From positions 29,427,001-29,491,000 of the forward strand of contig NC_057817.1 of the NCBI RefSeq assembly GCF_910594005.1: a DNA stretch of 64,000 nt, read 5' to 3'. The stretch is from Cervus elaphus (taxonomy: Eukaryota; Chordata; Mammalia; Artiodactyla; Cervidae). The notes below the pieces were generated by a model. The model worked only from the letters and a program-made list of their open reading frames with translations, was not told where the DNA came from and ran no database searches. The translations under genes were made by a program, and so were the position numbers. Below, in pieces: positions 46,550 to 56,313 of the stretch (positions are counted from its first letter, which is position 1; each line of letters begins with the position of its first letter).

Positions 46550-47875
46550 CAAATTGCAATGATGTTGGGCCTTACATTTATGTGAGTGTCAGTGAGTTAC
46601 TGCCCTTATCAAAGTGATACACATAAACAGCTGTCTCAGCATGAACTGAAATTTATGAGGAAGTAACTTTGGAAGAGAGTTCCTGCTTCAAAAAAAAAAT
46701 CCCATACTGCAGCTTAAGTGAACCAATTCTAAACGCTAGAGATAACATCACTTAAATCCTCTATTTTAGCAATGATGATATACACAACTGCTTTAAGGTC
46801 TTTTGGGGGCAGGAGTGTGTATGGTGGAGTGGGGGGGGATATTCCAACTGATAAGGTCCAGATTTCACTGTATTCCTGAAAGACAATATGAAAATAGATG
46901 ATTAGTAGTGTACTGTTCCACTAAAAATTCAATTATGGAATGAGCAGAAGGGATTTAGGGGCCTAAACATTATAACTGAATGCACTTTAGTATAAAGGGC
47001 ACAGTTTGCATATTTTTACATGAATACCAATTTATTGTTTAGTATTCCTCTGCTAAGAGATTAAATATTTAGCCTTTTTAAAAAAATTAGGTTAATTTTC
47101 TTACTCTGATGTATATGGGGGATTTATTGCTTACTCTGATATATATGGGGGTTTATTGCATCCTGCTTTCTAGACCACATCCTGAACCTAGAGTATTGAG
47201 ATACAGCACAACCATCTTTTCAGAGTACCTTTTGAGCACCCTTGGTGCCTGGAGGGATTCATTGTGTCCCAAATAAGCTATGGTATTTGCCAATGAGTAT
47301 GACCACACCCCAAGTGATTGCTTTCTTCTCTGGTGGTCTCTGTGTTTCTCATAATTTGCTGAAAGCTGCAATATTTTTATAAGATCTTTTATATTTGCCA
47401 TGTTGCATATTGGAGCAAAGTGATGAGTTAGTTTAAAGGAGGAATAACAAAAAAGAAAAAGATGCCTTAAACCACTTGAGCTCAGACCCCCCCGACCCCT
47501 ATAATTCTACTTCTGATATCCCCTTTCTGGGACATTAGTTTTTGAATACTTATAAGTTCTGAAATGTATAGATTTTTATGGCAGACAGTATTCCTAGGGT
47601 GCAATTAAACCAATTATAGGCCTTTCTTGAGAGATGATTTTCTAGTGTTAAGGTTTTGGAACAATATAAACTTGAGTACATTTGTTGTACATAATTGATA
47701 TTCCAAATTGTATTTTGGCGGGGAGAGAAGCATTTTAAGCTATAGGCTTTACTTTATACAGCTTTTTTTGAGATTTAGCTCTGATGTTTTTTAGAGATGT
47801 AAAAATATTCTGCTTTCTTACAGTCTTGCTTACTCTGAAACATTTTTATTCAATAAAGCTTTTAACTGACATTTG
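46550..47875 (+). other. LIMA1: LIMA1 3' UTR
   Basis: About 1.3 kb from the stop codon to the probable cleavage site, 15-25 bases after AATAAA at 47852-47857. AT-rich, no SINE insertions, which fits selection on a UTR. It contains a direct duplication of about 30 bp at 47101-47159. Confidence 0.85.
47852..47857 (+). terminator. LIMA1: LIMA1 poly(A) signal
   Basis: Canonical AATAAA, followed within 30 bases by the T/G-rich 'tttcagtgttccttttcc'. It is the only clear canonical signal after the stop codon that I noted. Confidence 0.8.
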
Positions 47876-48176
47876 AACTTTCAGTGTTCCTTTTCCATTA
47901 TTATTTTACATTGTTACTGTCTCTCAGGACTTTTTGCCTTAGCAGTTTGGGTAGAAAAGGCAAGTGCGTCTGATGGGTTTCGAGAGAAGTACTATGTATA
48001 CTTCTCACCACTAGGTGGTGGTGTTGAGCTGGTCTTAGGCTTTCATTCTCCTAGAAGACAAATTTTTCTTCAAAATGGAAAGCAGTCTGGCAACAAAATT
48101 ATTGTGTGCATTCAAAACAAGACGCTTGTTTTACCAATTCAAGATGCAGTGGTGGTTTTTATTAATTAGTTAATTA

Positions 48177-49217
48177 TTGTTCAGTTGCTAAGTAGTGTCC
48201 GACTTCCAACCTCACGGATTGTAGTACACCAGGCTCCTCTGTCCTCCAGTATTTCCCAGAGTTTGCTCAAATTCTTGTCCACTGAGTCAGTGATGTTATC
48301 TAACCATCTTATCCTCTGCTATCCCCTTCTCCTGTCCTCAGTCTTTCCAAGAATCAGGGTCTTTTCCAATGTGTCGGCTCTGCCTCAGGTGGCCAAAGTA
48401 TTGGAGCTTTAGCATCAGTCTTTTCAATGAATATTTAGAGTTGAGTTCCTTTAGGGTTGACTGGTTTGATTTCCTTCCAGTCTTAAGAGTCTTCTCCAGC
48501 ACCACAATTCGAAAGCATCAATTCTTCAGTGCTCAGCCTTCTTTAATGGTCCAACTCTCACATCTGTACATAATTACTGGAAAAACCATAACTTTAATTA
48601 TATGGACCTTTGTCGGCAAAGTGATGTCTCTGCTTTTTAATATGCTGTCTAGGTTTGTCATAGCTTTCCTTCCAAAGAGCAGTTGTCTTTTAATTTCATG
48701 GCTGCAGTCACCATCCACAGTGATTTTGGAGCCCAAGGAAAGAAAATCTGTCACTGCTTCCACTTTTTCCCTTTCTATTTGCCATCAAGTGATGGGACCC
48801 GATGCCATGATCTTAGTTTTTTGAATGTTAGGTTTCAAACCAGGTTTTTCACTCTCCTCTTTCACCCTCATCAAGAAGCTCTTTAGCTCCTCTTCACTTT
48901 CTATTAGAGTCGTATTATCTGCATATCTGAGGTTGTTGCCTTTTCAACTGGCAAATTTGATTCCACCTTGTGATTCATCCAACCCAACATTTCTCATGAT
49001 GTACTCTGCATTTAAGTTAAATAAGCAGGCTGACAAAATACAGCCTTGTCATACTCCTTCCCCAGTTTTGAACCAGTCAATTGTTCCACGTCCATTTCTA
49101 ACTGTTACCTCTTATCCTGCATACAGGTTTCTCAGGAGGCAGTTAAGGTGATCTGGTATTCCCATCTCTAAGAATTTTCCAGTTTGTTGTGATCCACAGT
49201 CAAAGCTGTAGTGTAGT
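48177..49217 (-). repeat. BovB LINE fragment, ~1 kb, reverse
   Basis: The longest BovB piece here. On the minus strand it covers the reverse-transcriptase palm and the C-terminal region: FNMQSTS-like start region, GNNLRYADNTTLI, then KIMASGPI and AMTNLDSILKSRDITLPTKV. The catalytic YADD is YADN here (+ strand 48914-48925), so the second aspartate is lost. Several frameshifts make it inactive in any case. Confidence 0.9.
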
Positions 49218-49838
49218 CAATAATTCTATCTCCAAGGAAATCTACACTCCCATTTAAAAAGGAAAAAAGCAAAAAACACCTTAATAAGGTAAAGTATACT
49301 TCACCTTATAATTACGCCTAAATGCTAAATGGAATCTTTGAATGCCTCTGCTGGACTTGAAATGGACTTGTTTTTTGCTCCGGGCAGAGGTATGGTTGTC
49401 ATTTCATTTCCTTGTTTGCAGAGGCAACTGCCCTGATTAGTAAGGTGCTTTTTTTTTTTTTTCTTTTTTTTTAAATGGGAGTGCAGATTTCCTTGGAGAT
49501 AAAAATGCTTTTTCAGTCATCTGTTAACATTTTCCAGGGTTGCTGTGTGTTCCAGTTTCTTGACTGGTCTTCAAAGTGGATGGCTGGATACTACTATCTG
49601 CTCTTGACTCCACTACAGGCTGAAGTAATTTAGAAAGCCCTGAAAGCCCTGTTCACTGAACAGTTAATCCAGAAGCACCTGCTGATTTTTACAAAATATC
49701 CAATCCTGGTTTGAGTTTAGCTACCTTTACTTTGTGACTCACTATTGCTCTAACCTATCCAAATGGTGCTCATCACATCTACTAACCTTATACAAAAAGT
49801 GAGTGCCTAGGGTGGGCATTTTATTGGTATCAGTTGAG

Positions 49839-50036
49839 TGTGTACCTGCTCAGTTGTGTCCAACTCCCTGCAACCCTACATACTGTAGCTCAATAGGCTG
49901 CTCTATCCATGGAATTTTCCAAGCAAGAATACTGGAATGGGTTGCCATTTCCTCCTCCAGTGGATCTTCGCTATCCAGGGGCTGAATCCGCATCTCCTGT
50001 GTCTCCTGCATTGCAGGCAAATTCTTTACCACTGAG
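49839..50036 (-). repeat. Bov-tA SINE
   Basis: Reverse copy: 'gtacctgctcagttgtgtcc' to 'aattctttaccactgag'. The head 'ccaccagggaagcc' is lost. AGTTGAG on both sides may be a TSD. Confidence 0.85.
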
Positions 50037-50880
50037 TTGAGTAAGTCACCATATATCAGGTATGTGAGGACTGCGATTATCCTGGGAAGAACTTTTCCAT
50101 GCTTTTCAAGAACTAAGATAGATATAAGTAGAGATAAGAATTAGTTCCATAATCAATACAATAAAAGGATATTCTTATATCAAGAGAATGACCAGATAAT
50201 ACTAAATATTCTTAGAAAACAAAAGCACCTACAGCCAAAAAAAAGCATTTATTCTCTCAGCTCTCTGAATGAAGGCAACTTCTTGGACTATGTCAAGGTT
50301 GACAGTGGAATGACGTGAATTTTTCTGTTGGTGAAGCAAGAAAAGGCCTGCTTTGGAACCTGAAATGATTAAGGAGACTCTGTTCATGACTGCTACAAGG
50401 GCCAACTTAGTTCTGCCGGCTTGCAGGTCAAATTACTCCTGGCCTAAGTGAAACCTGTACTAAGTTTACTCTCACATATTTCATCAGCAATATGTTTTCT
50501 TACAACCAAGAGGTTGAGGAATGTTACAAAAGTGTTTTTCTGGGAATAGGTCTTGAGACCAAGATCACGGTGTATAAGCTCCTGTAGGCCAAGTTAGCGT
50601 GTTCTTTGTTTCCTGGGGCTCTGATTTGAATTCCCATGGGATCAAGAAGCGTTTACTTTTTTTGAAATTAGTCTTGATTATAAGGTAGTTACCATCAAAA
50701 CTATTTGACTTTGGATGAAAATGGCTTCAGGCATGGTTTTAGACCAGCAGCAGTGGTATGACCTCTGAGTTTGTCAGAAATACCCATTCCTGGGCCTATC
50801 CTGAACTTCCTGAATCAAAACTTTGGATGGAGCCCAGGAAACTTTTGGCAAACTTTTAGCAAATTCCCTATGTAGGAGAT

Positions 50881-51524
50881 CAGTTCAGTCGCTCAGTCGT
50901 GTCTGACTCTTTGCGATCCCATGGACTGCAGCAAGCCAGGCTTCCCTGTCCATCACCAACTCCTGGAGCTTATTCAGACTTATGTCCATCATGTCAGTGA
51001 TGCCATCCATCTCATCCTCTGTTGTCCCCTTCTCCTTCTGCCTTCAATCTTTCCCAGCATCAGGGTCTTTTCAAATGAGTCAGTTGTTCACATCAGGTGA
51101 CCAAAGTATTGGATTTTCAGCTTCAGCATCAGTCTTTACAATGAATATTTCAGGCTGATTTCCTTTAGGATTGACAGGTTGGATCTCCTTGCAGTCCAAG
51201 GGACTCTCAAGAGTCTTCTCCAACACCACAGTTCAAAAGCATCAATTCTTTGGCGCTCAGCTTTCTTTATAGTCCAACTCTCACATCCATACATGACTAC
51301 TGGAAAAACCACAGCTTCGACTAGATGGACATTTGCTGGCAAAGTAATATCTCTGCTTTTTAATATGCTATCTAGGTTGGTCATAGCTTTTCTTCCAAGG
51401 AGCAAGTGTCTTTTAATTTCATGGCTGCAGTCACCATTTGCGGTGATTTTGGAGCCCCAAAATATAAAGTCTCTCACTGTTTCCATTGTTTCCCCATCTA
51501 TTTGCCATGAAGTGATGGGACTGG
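50881..51524 (-). repeat. BovB LINE fragment with 11-bp TSD
   Basis: A 644-bp reverse copy. The minus-strand frame reads DFIFWGSKITANGDCSHEIK, then AMTNLDSILKSRDITLPANV, FPVVMYGCESWTIKKAERQR and ELWCWRRLLRVPWTARRSNL. TSD ATGTAGGAGAT, perfect, at 50870-50880 and 51525-51535. Confidence 0.94.
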
Positions 51525-51540
51525 ATGTAGGAGATGGAAC

Positions 51541-51588
51541 AAGCTAATGTCTGAGCAAGCTAATGTCTGAACAAGCTAATGTCTGAGC
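51541..51588. repeat. 16-bp tandem repeat, three copies
   Basis: AAGCTAATGTCTGAGC at 51541-51556, with one change (AAC ending) at 51557-51572, and again exact at 51573-51588. A partial fourth, degraded copy may follow (GCACACTAAGG). Confidence 0.93.
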
Positions 51589-51999
51589 ACACTAAGGCTT
51601 GAGAACCACTGGAATTAAAGCACATCTTTTAGTCTGTTCCTTAAGGTGGCTCCTTTTATTTCTCTTCTTCTGCTCCCTTTGAAACTCTATCTTCTGCTGC
51701 AAGCATGCCTACAGGAATAAAGATACTCTGTCTTTAAACAAGGTTAGTTCTTTAATCTTTTTTCAGGTCATTCTAGGTAGCCTGTAGTAATTAACCTTGT
51801 AGCTAGGTTTGAATGGGTGGCACCCAGGGTTCAGGTTCTCCAGCAGTTGAGGAACAATTTAGAGTTCAGTGTTTTGAAGGTTTCTTGTTTATGGCTCCCC
51901 TCACTGTTTATGTAGATCCACAAAAGAGGTCAATGTTCAATGTGGAAATCTAGAATTAACGACGTTTATAGGATAAAGCCTCAGGGTTTTGGAGTCTAA

Positions 52000-52190
52000 A
52001 GGCTTTCCAGTTCAGAAGCTCACCTCTACCACTTGTTTATATAACCTCGGGCAAGTTTGGACCTCAATTTACTTATTCATAAAATAGTAAATAAAACACC
52101 CACTTCATAGAATGAGGAAGTTAAATACTGTGTGTAAAATGTTTAGTGCAGTTCCTGGCATATAGTAAACTTCAGTAAACGTTGGCCATC
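52000..52190 (+). repeat. MIR SINE, near full length
   Basis: 'acctctaccacttgtttata', 'acctcgggcaagtttggacc' and 'gttcctggcatatagtaaac' follow the MIR consensus order. Confidence 0.8.
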
Positions 52191-52599
52191 AACATCTTTC
52201 TTTTTCCTTTATGTTTTACTTTGGATACCCTCTATTTCCTTTTCCCATGAGAATAAAAGGATTTTTTTGAAAGCCCACTTTAAGCGATATACAGTGAAAG
52301 TGGGTTGAGATCGAGGAGAGGCAAGAAGGGAGAGAGCGTGTGGAGAGAAAAGGGAGAGAACGCAAGAACGCTGCTGATAGGCGGGACCAGCTGAGATGGA
52401 GATAAACCCTAGTGAGAAATGGGGCTGGGAGCGGGAGGAAGAGAGAGAGACATGGCCTTCCAAGGAGCAGATATCGTTTTAAGCTGGCTGGACAGAAAAA
52501 TGTCCCCATAAAGGAGCCCTGCCTGAAATAAGGGGTGTAGCCGTAGCAGGACGGGCGAGTGAGGGAAGAGGAAAAGCTCGGTCGAAACCGGTAGCAAAA

Positions 52600-53320
52600 A
52601 AAGACCAGAGTTGAGCGCCTCGGGGGTGGGGCCAGGGCTGGGTGGAGGCGGGGCGGGAAAGGGAGGGGCGTGGTTGGGACCAGAGGGCGGAGTCCCGAGA
52701 AGAGACGGCGGGGGAAGCCGCAGAGAGGAAGGTGGGCGGGGAGGCGGGATGGGCGGTGAAGAGACCAGGCCCCGCAGAGGAGGCGGGCTGAGACGTGCCG
52801 GGTATGAGAAGGGGCCGGAAGGGGGTGGCCGCCGGTCCGGCCCCGCCCCGGGGCCGCCTCCCCGCGGGTTCCGTTGGCTGTGGCGGCAGCTGAAGCTGTG
52901 GCGGCGGGGGCCGCGGGGCGGGCGTAAGATGGCGACAGCGGCGGCGGGAGCTCTGGGCCTGTTGTGGGGCTGGCTGTGGAGCGAGCGCTTCTGGCTGCCC
53001 CAGAACGTGAGCTGGGCCGACTTCGAGGGGCAGGGCGACGATTACGGCTACCCGCGGGCCCGGCACATCCTCTCGGTGTTCCCACTGGCGGCGGGAGTGT
53101 TCTCCGTGAGGCTGCTCTTCGAGCGGTGAGAGCCCGCGGGCGAGCGGTGCAAAGGGCCTGGGGCGCGGGCTGGTGAAGCCGGTCCAGGGCGAAAGACCGA
53201 GGTCCGGGACCGGAAGACGAATTGCAGGGAAAGCCCGGAAGCAGGGGCTTGGGAGAGTCCGGGCCGCGCGGGAGATGCTTGGAGGGTGGCCGCGGTGGTC
53301 GTGGAGCCTAGGTAAAGACT
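52600..53320. promoter_or_regulatory. CERS5: CpG island / CERS5 promoter
   Basis: A very GC- and CpG-rich block in an otherwise AT-rich window. GC boxes (GGGCGG) occur at 52651, 52685, 52734 and 52751, a reversed one at about 52841-52849, and an ETS-type CCGGAAG at 52815-52821. No TATA box is evident. This is typical for a housekeeping-type promoter. The exact start site cannot be read from sequence. The upstream flank 52300-52600 is purine-rich. Confidence 0.88.
52929..53125 (+). CDS. CERS5: CERS5 coding exon 1 (N-terminus)
   Basis: CERS5 is an ER-membrane ceramide synthase that N-acylates sphingoid bases, preferring C16 acyl-CoA. The exon encodes MATAAAGALGLLWGWLWSER, FWLPQNVSWADFEGQGDDYG, YPRARHILSVFPLAAGVFSV and RLLFE plus two bases of an arginine codon; human CERS5 is nearly the same apart from a few changes. 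The N-V-S at residues 26-28 is the N-glycosylation site expected in the lumenal N-terminus, and residues about 46-65 form the first membrane segment. The ATG has a strong context (A at -3, G at +4) and is preferred over upstream in-frame starts because the family begins here. Donor GTGAGA. The homeobox-like and Lag1p catalytic domains lie in later exons outside the window. Confidence 0.96.
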
Positions 53321-55077
53321 TGGGGCTTAGACATTAAAAGAGTGCGAGTCGCAGGGGACGCTGGACCCATTCAGATTTAGACCCCGGAGGTCAATTGCGG
53401 GGGTGTCTCATAGGCCTCTCCCCAACCTTCAAGGATTCTGCAGACCAGGAAACAGGTTGAATGTGAGCTGCGACCGAGAACCCGAGGCGGGAAACAAGAA
53501 AGGGCTAAGAGAACCAGAACTAGTTGGGGCCGTCAAGAGCCAAGCTGAAAGGAGCAGGTTCATGGGAAGCTAAGAGTTGTGAGGCACTTTAGTTTCTGGG
53601 AGTTGAGAGGCACAGGATTAGTTAGGCCCTAAGCCTTGGTTCGTCAACTCATGGACGTGTGTGTGTTGTGTGTATTTCAGTAAAGTTGTGCCAGAGCTCC
53701 TAAGAGTAGAAATCTGGCAGAGTGTGGTGGAGCCTGAGGCTTCCAGAGCACGAAAAGATGTCAAATGAGTTGCAGAACTGGCCTTGGAGACCTGAAATGG
53801 AAGGAGGAGTGATCCTACTGAAAAGATGACAGCCTTAGGGCTTGTAAGACTGTTGTGTTGAGCCAGCTTCTCAGCGACCATGTGTTCTTGACAAAAGTGT
53901 TTTCACTTTTCTTTGAGTGAGTGGCTCCTGTCTGCTAAGATAAAGATACTCACTGAGGACTTGATGTGGTGGTGATTTTACAGTGTGAACTTGTAGCAAT
54001 GGGTGATTTTGACCAAGTCTACTCACCCCCCTGGAAAGATGACTTCTTTATGCATAGGTCTCGGGTAATGAGGGTGGAACTTTGACATCTTGCCTTCTTT
54101 TGGCCAGTATTTAGAGCAAAAATGCCCTTTCGAGGATGGGCATATATTGCAGATAGACTACTCTGTTACTGTCTGGAAAATTAATAGTAATCTGTTTTGG
54201 ATTACTTCTTTGCCCACTATATCTGACACAAAAATGTGTTATGTGTTGCCCACCATTCATCCATTTATTCACAGTGTTTATGTATTTTCATCAGAGTGCT
54301 CTACCAAAGGTTCAAGTGTAAAAATAAAGATGACTTTAAGTGAAGCAAATGAAACCAAAAGAACCAAATGGCTTTTGTGGGTTCTCGGGAACTTAGCATT
54401 GCAGTTCTTTAAGTATAGTCATTATATTAAGTGTTCCTGAGGTGGAGGCACAAACCACTTGTCCTTGTTGGGAGTAAACTAGGTCCAGGTACCTTAGCAT
54501 CTGTGTATGAGAACTAAAAAAAAGAGAAAGGATAACGACTGAAAAGGAGATACACAGTTCAGGAAAGAAAAAAAAAGTTCATCATCCTAGGCAAAAGATT
54601 CTCTGCTTTTCATATAAATGTTTAACAATATGGAAGTTTTCCCCAGGTTAGTGGTAAGAGGAGATAACTTGTTGCTTATAAACACTTATTTTATATAAAC
54701 TTGCATATATTTTCAGATTTCCAAAGAGTTCCCCTAGGTGACTGTGAAGACTTACATATCCCCTGGCACAGCCACTGGAAAGGATCCTTTTTACCTGCGG
54801 GAATTCTATCCGAATGTTTCTATGGTGCTCCAGCGTCAGGGGAGAAGGGATGGGTGGGAATACTGATGTGAAAGCATTCTAGTATGATATTTCTTGGATA
54901 GTAAGAATAGGTACCTTGTTCATCTCATGTTTGATCTTAGGAAAGTTTAACCCTAGCCGCAGTCTTGCTATTTTGTTTCTCTTTAAGATCAAACCACTTG
55001 AGTCAGCAGTAGAATTTACAGCTGAATTGGTTCAGTTAGTCTCTTTCCTACATTTTCTTCTTTCCCAAGTCCTAACT

Positions 55078-55207
55078 GCTGCTGCTGCTGCTAAGTCGCT
55101 TCAGTCGTGTCCGACTCTGTGCTACCCCATAGACCGCAGCCCACCAGGCTCCCCCGTCCCTGGGATTCTCCAGGCAAGAACACTGGAGTGGGTTGCCATT
55201 TCCCTCT
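55078..55207 (-). repeat. Bov-A monomer with perfect 14-bp TSD
   Basis: A short reverse copy: (GCT)n, 'aagtcgcttcagtcgtgtcc', 'ccaccaggctcccccgtccc', 'gagtgggttgccatttccct'. The TSD CCCAAGTCCTAACT is perfect at 55064-55077 and 55208-55221. Close to consensus, so probably the youngest insertion in the window. Confidence 0.94.
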
Positions 55208-56190
55208 CCCAAGTCCTAACTACTTAGTTTCTAAAAATGATTCATATGATAACCATAGGCTGTAAGAGCTAGCAGTCCAGCTTCCTTTTACATAAACAGT
55301 AAACTTAAGGCTTAGAAACATTTTCAGCTTTTCACATGTTGCATACTCACCTGAAGGAGGAGGTAGAACCAAGATACAGATTGTTTTCCTCAGCCCCGTT
55401 CTTCCACTGTACGATATGGCCACTTCTCCCATTCCTTAAACTTTCCTTCAAGAATTAAGATTTAATACTGCTGTTCCTAGTATTCTAGGATTTGGAGAAC
55501 AGATCCATATTCATCTTATTCTTGGTTACTTAATATAATGTGTTTGACTTGAACTTTGCATTTGTTGCTTCAAATTGTCCTGCATATTTTAATGTCTTAC
55601 ACTATACCCTTTGATAAATTATCTCTGTGTTTTAAGAATATCCTAAAGAATAAATAGAGTTTACAGTTTATTCTTACTTTTTCTTCTCATCAGCCACACA
55701 GAGCATTTATTTTTTTAAGTTCCCACATTCCCTGGAGAGCTGCAACCTCCTCTGATAGGGATGATTTGAAAGCCACCTGACCATAAATAAATGTATCTAG
55801 CTATTTCACTAAAGAACTGCAGATGGTAGATTATATTCTACCCAAGAATAGAGGCTCTCCTTTGTGGGCCTTTGCTGAGTGGTTGCATTGTGGTGGCTTG
55901 CACCTTGCAAAATACCTTAGATGTGGCATGTGGTTAGTAAATACTGATTGAATGTTTGAGAAGGATCCACCCTTGCCTACTCAAATACCCAGAGGAGTAA
56001 ACAGAATCTAGATCTTCAGCATGCAATAGATGATTTCCTTAGTTAAATTTCACCATACTATGTTTGCATGTTATGCACCTTTCTCCAGTTTCTTTTTTCT
56101 CCCCACTACCCATGCACACACTCATGCCACCCTTTTATCCTATCAAAAGAGAGATAAGAAACTCTTCCACCTGTTCTTTAAAACTTGTTA

Positions 56191-56313
56191 TAATATTAAT
56201 GACTGAGACTGAATATAATATTAATTATATTATATATATTATATATATAATTATATATATATTATATTATATATATAATATATTAATATAATATTAATGA
56301 CTGAGAATGAATA
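56191..56313. repeat. AT-rich palindromic tract between 25-bp direct repeats
   Basis: About 70 bp of TATA/ATTA sequence that folds on itself, flanked by copies of a 25-bp sequence with one mismatch (56191-56215 and 56289-56313, both containing AATATTAATGACTGAGA). Confidence 0.9.

Larger units (their letters stand above)
1..47875 (+). other. LIMA1: LIMA1 gene, 3' part (exon 3 to poly(A) site)
   Basis: LIMA1 encodes EPLIN, a cytoskeletal protein that cross-links and stabilises actin filaments, slows their depolymerisation, and links the cadherin-catenin complex to F-actin. The human protein has also been connected to intestinal cholesterol uptake through NPC1L1. Nine coding exons were found by matching translated segments to the known EPLIN sequence and checking splice sites and phases. 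Joined, they give 720 complete residues plus the last base of a split lysine codon. Adding the 40 residues expected upstream gives about 760 aa, against 759 in human. Exon 1 (non-coding) and exon 2 (start codon of the long isoform) lie outside the window. Visible landmarks are the alpha start at codon 161, one LIM domain at about 390-441, and an acidic C-terminus. There is no frameshift or premature stop, so the gene looks intact. Confidence 0.96.
50740..51615 (-). mobile_element. hAT-Charlie-like remnant split by BovB
   Basis: The left part (50740-50880), with 'tcctgggcctatcctgaact' and 'gaatcaaaactttggatgga', and the right part ending 'taaggcttgagaaccactgg' fit the MER5/MER20 style of hAT element, whose end reads ...TTGAGAACCACTG. 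The BovB at 50881-51524 interrupts it. Exact family uncertain. Confidence 0.6.
47876..52550. other. Intergenic region between LIMA1 and CERS5
   Basis: About 4.7 kb. It contains the longest BovB fragment of the window (48177-49217), a Bov-A SINE (49839), a hAT remnant split by BovB (50740-51615), a 16-bp tandem triplet (51541), and a MIR (52000). Unique stretches (49230-49800, 50040-50740, 51620-51990) show no exon-like sequence. Short open frames on the + strand over the BovB copies are antisense to the BovB protein. Confidence 0.8.

Noticed and set aside
48369..49151. Long + strand open frames of 108-151 codons
   Set aside because: They lie antisense to a reverse-oriented BovB element and are by-products of its coding strand.
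52216..53085. 289-residue open frame on the minus strand across the CERS5 promoter
   Set aside because: It is antisense to the CpG island. GC-rich DNA has few stop codons, the product is a Pro/Ala/Ser/Arg-rich low-complexity string, and no known protein or splice structure fits.
56064..56291. 75-codon frame with an Ile/Tyr-rich end
   Set aside because: The end is the translated AT-palindrome; the rest has no domain.
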